Assembly: GCA_007126375.1 (NCBI GenBank)
Contig: SLBI01000094.1
Coordinates: 1 to 43,160, forward strand
Reading direction: 5' to 3'
Length of the DNA stretch: 43,160 nt
Source of the DNA: Paracoccaceae bacterium
Lineage (GTDB): Bacteria; Pseudomonadota; Alphaproteobacteria; Rhodobacterales; Rhodobacteraceae
Position numbers and translations under genes: made by a program. Each line of letters starts with the position of its first letter. Position 1 is the first letter of the stretch. Positions 27,301 to 36,300 of this stretch are shown one piece after another. The notes below the pieces were generated by a model. The model searched no databases and was not told where the DNA came from. It worked only from the letters and a program-made list of their open reading frames with translations.

Positions 27301-30300
27301 TTGCCGTAGGTGTCGACGATCTTCCACTGGCCGATCAGACTCCCCTCGATCTGGTCGAGATAGAACTGCTGCCCGGCCTCGCCCTCGAAACGAAAGACGC
27401 GGCTCATGTTCGCCGGATCGTAGTCCGCCTCCACCCGCTCGCCGAGGGCCAGCGATCCGGCGGCGGCGAGGTCGTGCAGCACGAAGGCAAAGTCGCCGGT
27501 GGCGCGGCCCGATCCCGTAACGGTCAGCCGGTAGTCGCCGGCGGGCGCCGCCATCACGGCGGCGGCCGAGCTGCGGCTGTAGGCATCGGCCGCGCGCAGC
27601 GTGGTGCCGCCCAGCGTGCCACCCGGACCGGCGAGCGACCAGTTGAGATCGTTGCGATCGGTCAGGCTGTCGAAATAGAGCAGCGCCGCTTCCGCGAGGC
27701 TGAAGGTGAAGACCTCGCGGTCACCCGGGTTTCCCAGCGTGCCGGTCGCGATGGCCCCGAGGGAAAGGCCGGTCTGCGCCGCGGACGTCAGATGCGGGGT
27801 GATGCGAAACGCGGTCGGCTCCGTGTTCGACCGCCGCCCCTCGACCATCAGCAGATAGGCGCCGGCGACGCCGAGCGGCCGGCGTTCCAGATCATTGCCC
27901 AGCGCGGTTGGCCCCTGAACCAGCGTCCCGTCCGGCGCGATCAGCCGCCACCACGCGGTCGGGCCCGAGACGTTGACAGTTTCCAGGAACAAATCGGCGT
28001 CCGCAGGCCAGTCGAGCCGGTACAGACGCGTCACGTTGCCCGGATCGAGCGACGCCTCAATCACCGTGTCGGGTGCGAGCGGCTCTGCCGCCTCCACGTC
28101 CAGCAACGCGAGCGCGTAACTGCCGGTAGCGGTGCCGGCGGTGCTGACACGCAGGAAGAACTCGCCAGCCGGCAGTTCGTAGACCGTGGTGCCGGAACGA
28201 TCCACGGAGTCCGTGGAGGTAAAGGCGATGTCGCCGATGCCGACCGGCCCCTCGAAGGCCCAGCGCAGGGCCGAATTGTTGGTCCGGCTGTCCACGACAA
28301 TGCGCTTCGGCGCATCCAGAACCAGCCGCCAGCGGTCCACCCCGGCGCCGTCGACGATGGCGCCGGACAGTTCGGCGCCCAGCGTCGCGGTAAGCGCGGT
28401 GGTCGCGGGGGTCGTGGCGATGGCGACAGTGTCCAGCGTCATCCCCATCAGATTGGCGGTGCCCGACCGGGCCTGGATCGCCAGCCGCCCCTCCGCCAGC
28501 TCCATGCCGGGCACGAAACGGTCCGAGATGACAGCGTGGTCGGTGCCGTCCAGCGTCAGGGTCAGGCTGACTTCGGTGCCGCCGGACACGCGCTGCATTG
28601 ACAGCGCCAGCGCGGCCGGGACATCGACCAGATCGGCCTCGGTCAGCCCCAGAGTGCTCAGCGGCACCTGCACCAGCTGGCTGCCGAAATGCAGCCCGAC
28701 AGCCGGACCGCCCGAGCTGCGGAACATATCGAAGGCCACGCCCAGCACACCCGCGGCGTTCGGCGCGACGCCGAGCCAGGGCAACGCGCCGGCGGTGCCA
28801 TGGCTCCGTGTCGGGAACCATGCAGCGGTGAAGCCGTCGCCCGGCAGCCCCGCCGCCGGCGCGTCGATGCGGAAATCGAAGCCGATATCGACGCGCTCGT
28901 GCCGCCCGGTGGCGGTGGAGGAGAAGGCAACACCGTTGCGCTGCCCCGGTGCGTCGGGGGCGAGAAGCCGCAACACCGCATTGCCGCCGCTGGCGTCGAC
29001 CTCGACCGTAGCGGCCGGACCGTTGTCGTTCAGCAGCGCATGTGCGATGCCGGCGCCGCCCTCGAAATCCTCGACCGTGGCGCCGAAGGCCGGATCGACC
29101 GGGCTGACCGCGGCGGTCACGCGATAGGCGTTCTCGGTCGTGCCGTCGCGCAGATCGCCCTCGATCAGCAGGTGATAGCGCCCCGCCGAGGGCGCGACGA
29201 AGCTGTCGGTGCGCAGCGTCTTCGGCCCGATCAGCTGATAGCCGTCGGGCGAGATCAGCCGCCAGGCGGTGCGGCTGGCGGGAAACTGGGCGACCTGCAG
29301 CGCCACGGCCTGATGCCGGTCCAGATCGAGCGCCAGCACCTGGGTGCCGATACCGCCGTCCGGCAGGTTGCCAAGCCGCTCGCTGTTCGGCGCCAGCGTC
29401 ACCGCCTCGGCGGCGATGTCGCGCAACCGGAAGGCATAATCCCCGGTGGTGTCGCCATTGCCGCGGACCGTGAGCAGATAGTCGCCAGCCGACAGCCGCA
29501 ACACAGGATCGCCCGGGAACTGACCGCCGTCGGTCTGGTCGAAGCGGCGGTTGGCAACGACGGTGCCGTCCGGGCCGGTCAGAGTCCACAGCACCTGCGA
29601 GGTGCTGTGGTAGCTGTCCATGACCAGTTGCGCCGCAGTGTCCAGCGTGAAGGCGAAGCTCCGGCTCGCCCCCGGAACGTCGATGGCAGCCGACATCAGC
29701 GCGCCCGGTGTCAGCGGGATCGGCACCGGCGTGACCACCGGATGGACGGTCAGGCTGTAGGGCGCCCGGCCGCCAGCATTGACGAACCCTTCCAGCAGCA
29801 GCGTGTAACCACCCGCCGCCGGCAACAGCACATTGGCGCGGTCACCGGGGCTGACATTGCCGAAGACCTCGCTGCCGTAGGGATCGATCAGCCGCCAGCG
29901 CATGTTCGACGATGTCGCAAGGTTGTCGACGAACACCCGTTCGCCCGGCGCCGCATCGAAGCTGTAGAGCCGGGTCAGGTTTCCGGGCTCGAGGTCACCA
30001 GACACCGGGGCGCCAAGGGTCAGCGCCTCGGCCGTCGCCAGATCGCGCAGCACCAGGTTGAAGTTTCCCGTGCCTGCGCCGGAGGCGGTCACCATCAGCG
30101 TATAGTCGCCCGGCGGCAGCGCCAGCACCGGGTTGGTCGATCCCGACCCGGAGGCGTCGGCCTGCGCCAGATGGCGGTCCACCACCTGCCCCTGCGGCCC
30201 GGTCAGCCGATAGCGCAGGTCGTTGCGGTTGGTCAGGCTGTCGACATAGAGTTGCGTCGCCGTGTCCAGCGTGAAGGCATAGCGCAACTCCTGCCCCACG

Positions 30301-33300
30301 CGATCGATCCGGCCGGTGATGCCCTTCGGGATAAGATTGACCAGCGTGCCGTCCAGCCCGTTCGGCCCGGCGTCCGCCGTCGTTGCGCCGGTCACGGCAT
30401 CGAGCGGCAGGCGCAGCCGCAGCCCGGACTCGTCGCCCGCGAGCGGAGCCGACATCGTCGCAGCGATCTCCTCGGGCGTGCGCGCGACGGCCCAGAGGCG
30501 GACCTCATCGATCGCGCCGTCGAACATCCCGGTGGTCGAGAAATCCTCGGTGGCGCGGCCGATCAACAGCGGGTCGGAAAGGGTCCTCCCGGCGGCGGTG
30601 CTCATGTTGCGCGCCGCGGCTTCCTCGCCGTCGATGTAGATGATCTGCCGGCCCGTGGCCCGGTCGAACACCGCGGCGATGTGCACCCACTCGCCGAGCG
30701 GCACCCGCCCGCCCGAGGTCTGCAGCGTCTCGGACTGCCCGGTGGCGCGGTCCGCCCGGGTCCATACCGACCCGTTGGAGTTCAGCCGGATGCCATAGGC
30801 CCAGGCACCCTCGCCATCGCCCTTGTAGATCACCGGCACCCAGGGGCTGGTATAGCTCTCGACCTTCACCCAGGCCTCGAGCGTGAACGAACCAGTCAGG
30901 TTCAGCGTCGCGTCGTGTGGCACCTCGACGAATTCGGCGCCGCGCAGGGCCAGACCCTGCCCCAGCGCGCCAGGCACCGCCTGCGACGCAGCGCCCGGGT
31001 TGTCGCCGCCGACCTCGACCGCGACCGGGATCGCCTCGATCCGGAAGACCGAGACGGTGAAGGGCACGGTCTTCTGCGTATCGAGTGTGCGGTGGCTTTC
31101 CAGCACCAGCCAGTGGCGGCCGTCCACCTCGGGGCGCAGGTCGGCGATGTCGTTTGCCGCAAGCGGGCCGCTCAACTGCCGGCCGAACGGGTCGATCACC
31201 CGCCAGCGCGCCTGCGACGGGCTCAGCCCGAAATCCGACAGCTGCACATAGATGCGGTCGCCGGCCAGCGCATCAAGGGCGAAGGCCGTGGCGCTGCGGC
31301 GCATGTCCAGCGCCCCGACGATCCCGTCGCCGTCGATCTCGATCACGGGCGCCGCATCGAGGTCGAGCAGCCGGAGCCCGTAGGCGCCACGCGCGGCGAC
31401 ATTGCCGGACACCGTCAGCGTATAGTCGCCCGCCGGTGCGTGAAACGCGAAGTTGCCGCCCTGCGTGGTGCCGCTGTCGGTGAAGGCACGGTCGATGCGC
31501 ACCCCGCCGGGGCCGGTCAGCGTGGCGCGGATGTCGGACCGGTTCGACAGTGTGTCCCAGTAGAGCAGACGCCCGGCGTCAAGCGTGAAGCTGTAGACAT
31601 CTGTCTCGCCCGGCACGTCGATCCGGCCGGTGAAGGCCCCCTGCATCCCGGCGGTGAAATCCACCACCTCCGCATCGCCGCCGGCACTGCCCGTGTTGGC
31701 CACCGTCTGCGCCGGCACCGCCGGATCGTCGGCATCCTCCATCGCCAGCCGCAGCACCGGATCGGGCAGGCCCGCACCCCCGGCATAGGCCAACGCGGCG
31801 TCCTCGGCATAGAAGGCGACATCCCACAGCGAGAAGCCCGCCATCGCGCCCTCGAACGCGTTCTGATGCGCGGTTTCATGGCTCGCGCCCAGCAGCAGCG
31901 GCCGCGTCACCGCCCCGGCGGGCGAAACCCCGCGGATGCCATTGGCCAGGAGCCGCGGGCTGAAGGAGTCGAAATACCCCTCGCCGCGCAGCGTGCCGTT
32001 GGTCTCGATGTCGAAGGCCACGCCATTGCCCGTGGACACGACATCGTGCAGGGCAAAGCTCCACCGGCCGGGCCGCGCGAATCCCGGCGCCGGATCACCC
32101 ACCACCGGCGGGTCCCGCAGCAGCCCGCTGGTCTGGATGTTCACCGCGGCATCGCCGGTGTCCGGCCCGCTGACATTCAGCGTCAGCGCCTCGCCGCCGG
32201 TGCGCTCCCAATAGCGCAGCTCGACGTCATAGGTGGTTCCCGCCGCCAGCTCCACATCGCCCCAGCGCATGGTGTTGCCGGCGACGTCGTTGTCGAGATA
32301 GTCCAGCACCCCGCCAACCTCGTTGAGCACCTCGACAAGGTTGCCCTCGGCGTCGCGCAGCCGCAGCGTCGCGCCGTCGTCGGCGCCCAGCGTGAAGCGA
32401 TAGGTCCCGCCCGTCTCGACCTCCAGCTTCGAGCGGTAGACGATCCCGAAATGATCCTGGTTGGCCTCGGTGACGGAGGTGGCGGCCGACACCGGATTGC
32501 CGTTCAGATAGAGCCGCGTGATGTTGCGGTCGCGGTCGATCACGCCGACGACATGATTCCAGTCGTTCCAGTTCACGCTGCCCGAGGCGGTGGATACCGA
32601 CCGCTCCGTCCCGCCGGTCGCGACGCTCAGATGCGCATAGCCCGAACTGTGCAGCCACAGCGAATACTGCCGCGTCGCACTGCTGCCCTCGCCGCTGTAG
32701 ATCAGCGGCGTCCAGGTGGTCTGCGGCGTGTCGGGCCGGAACCAGAGCTCGAAACTGACACTGCCGGTCCGGTTGGTTGCCGGATCGTCCAGCTCGGCCC
32801 GGTTGAAGCCGTTGAACGCCAGCGCCGGCCGCCCGCCCGGCCCGGCGATGTAATCCAGCCCGGCATACTGCCCGGCGGCGTCGAGATCGGCGGGGAATTC
32901 CTGCACCACGGCGGGCTGCAGCACGAAACCGTAGGAGATCGCCCCGGTCTCGGGCTCGCGGGTTCGACCCTCGATCAAGAGCGTGTAGGTGCCACTGCGT
33001 GCGAGGCTGTGCAGATCGCGGTCCGAAAACCGCGGGCGGTTGATCTCGACATTGCCGGCCGGGTCGATCAGCCGCCAGTAGACGCCGAATTGCGAATTCT
33101 GCTCGCGCAGGACATTGAAGAGGAAGCTCTCGCCCGCCGTGCCCTCGAAACGGTAGATGTCGGTCTCGCGACGCGGTTCCAGCGTCGCCTCGACACGCTC
33201 GCCGATGGCAATGGCGGCTCCGGCGGCGAGGTCGCGCAGGGAGAAGTCATACGCCCCGGTGCCGGCGCCATCCTTCCATATGGTCACGGTGTAGCTGCCG

Positions 33301-36300
33301 GCGGCAGCCTTCAGCACCGGGTTGGAACTGCCGAAATCGACGCTGTCGGCGTCGCGCAGCCGATAGGTGCGGTCCAGCCCCTGCGGCCCCTGCACGCGAA
33401 GCCGCATGTTGAAATCGTCGGTAAAGCTGTCGAGGTAGAGGAAACTGTCGGCGTCGAGGTCGAACTCGAACACATGCCGCTGGCCGGGGCGCGCAACCTC
33501 TCCCTGCATCCGCTCCTCGAGGATCAGGGAACGGGGCGCCGGGCTCTGCGGATCCTGCAGTGTGAAACCATAGGCGATCGCATTGTCGGCTGCGAAATCG
33601 CCGCGCCCCTCGACCAACAGCAGATAGCGGCCGGCGAAAGGCAGCACCCGCGGCTCCTGCGCGGCGAGCGATGTGGTGCCGACCAGTTGCCGGCCAAAGG
33701 GGTCGATGATGCGGAAATTCGCCGTCTGCCATGAAACGGCGCTCGAGTTGGTCACCTCGGCGAGGGTGAAGACCTGCCCCGCTTCGGCCTCGAAGGCGTA
33801 GAGCGCCGTCGCGGCGGCCGGGTCGAGCGTGCCGCCGACCGGCTCGTCGAAGCCGATTTCCGTGGCCAGCGCGGCGTCGAGCAGACGGAAGGCGAACTCG
33901 GGACGCGTGTTCTGCGATCCGGTCACGGTGACGGTATAGGCGCCCGCCCCCGGCGCAAGCACTGGCGCGGCCGAGGACAACCCGCCGCTGCCGTTGCGCA
34001 GGTTGAAGCTGCGGTCGATCGCACCCGGGCCGGTGATCCGCAAGGTCGCATTGCTGTCGCCGCTCAGCCCGTCGAACACGAGGGTCGTCGCGGCGTCGAG
34101 CGTCAGGCTGTAGGCGACCGATCCACGCGGCCCGGGCACCACGCCGGCCAGCGTCTCGCCGGGGGCGATGGTGCCGTCGTCGGCCGCAACCACCTCGCGC
34201 AGCGCGGTGCTGTAGTCGATCGTTCCGTCGCCCTCGTAGACCCGCCCCTCGATGAGCAGCGTGTAGGTGCCCTCATGCGCCAGCGTCAGGACGCCGGCAT
34301 TGACGATGCCCTGCCCACGACGGATCTCGCGGCCCCACGGGTCGATCACCCGATAGGTCGGCGTCCAGGAGGCGCCGGCGACCGAGGCGGTGTCGAGCAC
34401 GAGGCTCTGCCCGGCGCTGCCCTCGAACCGGTAGATGTGCGTGGATCGCTTCGGATCGAGCGTGCCGGAAAAGGGATTGTCGAGCGCGATCGGCGCAGCG
34501 GCATCGAGATCGAGCAGACGAAAGCCGTAGGTGCCGCCGCCAGATCCGCTCGCGATGCGAAGCCGATAGGTGCCGGCGATCAGCGCGAGGCTGGCATCGG
34601 CATTGAAATCCGCGCCATCCGAACTGACCAGCGCGCGGTTGACGATCTCATCGCCGCGCGGGCCGGTCAGGCTCCAGGCCAGCGACCAGTGCCCTGCCTC
34701 CAGAACATCGAAATACAGACGGCGCGCGGTTTCGAGGGTGAAGACATAGTCGTCCATCTCGCCGCCGGCGGCCACCATTCCGCTGACCGACGTGCCCGGC
34801 ACATGCGCCATGCCTTCCAGCACCGGCGGTTCGTCGAAGCCGGCGTCGGCGATGGTGAAGCCATGGGCCTGGCTGGCGCCTTCGTCCCAGACGAAGCCCT
34901 CGACCAGCAGGGTGTAGCGGCCGGTCGCCTGCAACCCGATCTCGCCGACCGTGGCAAGGCGGCTGTAGTTCATGGCCACACGACCGAAGGGGTCGATCAG
35001 CCGGGCGTAGGGATTGCCGCTGATGTCGGCAAAACCGATGCGCTCGCCGCGCTCGGCGTCGAAGCTGAACAGCGCGGTGCTGCGCGCCGGCTCCAGAGCG
35101 ATCTCGACCGCGGCGTCGCGTGCCACGGCCGTGGCCGCGGCGAGGTCGAAGAGCCGGAAGGCGAACGCGCCGGTGGCGGCGCCGACGCCGTCGACCAGGA
35201 GGGTGTAGGCGCCCGGCGGCAGGTCGAAGGCCGGGTTGGCCGACGAGGGCAGGCCGGAGGCATCGGAGGCCGAGAAGGCGCGCTGGGTAATTTCGCTGCC
35301 GCGCGGGCCGACCAGCGACCAGACGATATCGCTGCGGTTGGTCAGGCTGTCGAGATAAAGGCGCGACGCCGTGTCGAGGGTGAAGCCGTAGGCAACCGCC
35401 TGACCGACGGCCGCGATCTCGCCGTTGACGACGGTGCCAAGCGTGAGGTCAAGCTCGGCGGTTGTCCTGGGCATCAGCAGGAACGAGAAATCCCGGGGCG
35501 CATTGTCGTAGGCATAGCCCTCGATCAACGTCAGATAGCTGCCGTCTTCGGGCAGAACCAACGGATCGACCACCGCCAGCCCCCGCGCCGCGATCTCCTG
35601 CCCGGAGGGACCGAAGACGCGCAGATAGATGTTGCCGCTGCCGTTGGGGGCGAACACCATGCGGTCACCCGCCGAACCATCGAAACGAAACAGCCGGGTC
35701 TCGGTGCCCGGCCCTTCGGTGTAACCGATGTCGAGGCCGCGGCCGGCACGGTCCGTCGGGGCCGGCCCGACGCCGTGATCGAAGCCCAGCGACAGCGCGA
35801 GCCCCTCGGCCGCCCCGGCGATCCGCTGCGCGTGGCGGGCGGCGATAGCCTCGGCACTCTGGGCGCTGTCCCACAGGCGGAACTCGTCGATGGCGCCACG
35901 CAGCCGGTACGACCCGTTCGCCGAAGCGCCGAGGACCAGCGGCGCAAGGCTGTGGGTCAGGCTGCCGTCGAAGTCCTGCTCCGCCACCACCTCGCCGTTC
36001 AACTGCAGCCGGAGCGAGGCGCCGTCGAAGCTTGCCGCGACATGCACCCATTCGCCGGCCTCCGGCAGCGCCGCCGTGACCGAACTGTCGGCGCCCGACC
36101 AGTTGTCCACGAAGAAGCTGATCGTGCCGTCGGAATTCAGATACAGCCCGTAGCCGTCGCCCCATCCGGTGCTGGTGCTCTTCATCCAGACCGTGCCATA
36201 CTGATCGAAGGCATCGACCCGCAGCCATGTCTCCACCGTGAAGGTCTCGGGCCGCAGCAGATCGTCGTCGGCAACCGTGATCAGCGGGCCGGTCTGGCCG

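Noticed and set aside
28689-33734. Plus-strand open frame of 1,681 codons
   Set aside because: Same antisense register over PPC-like and lectin-like domains of the giant gene.
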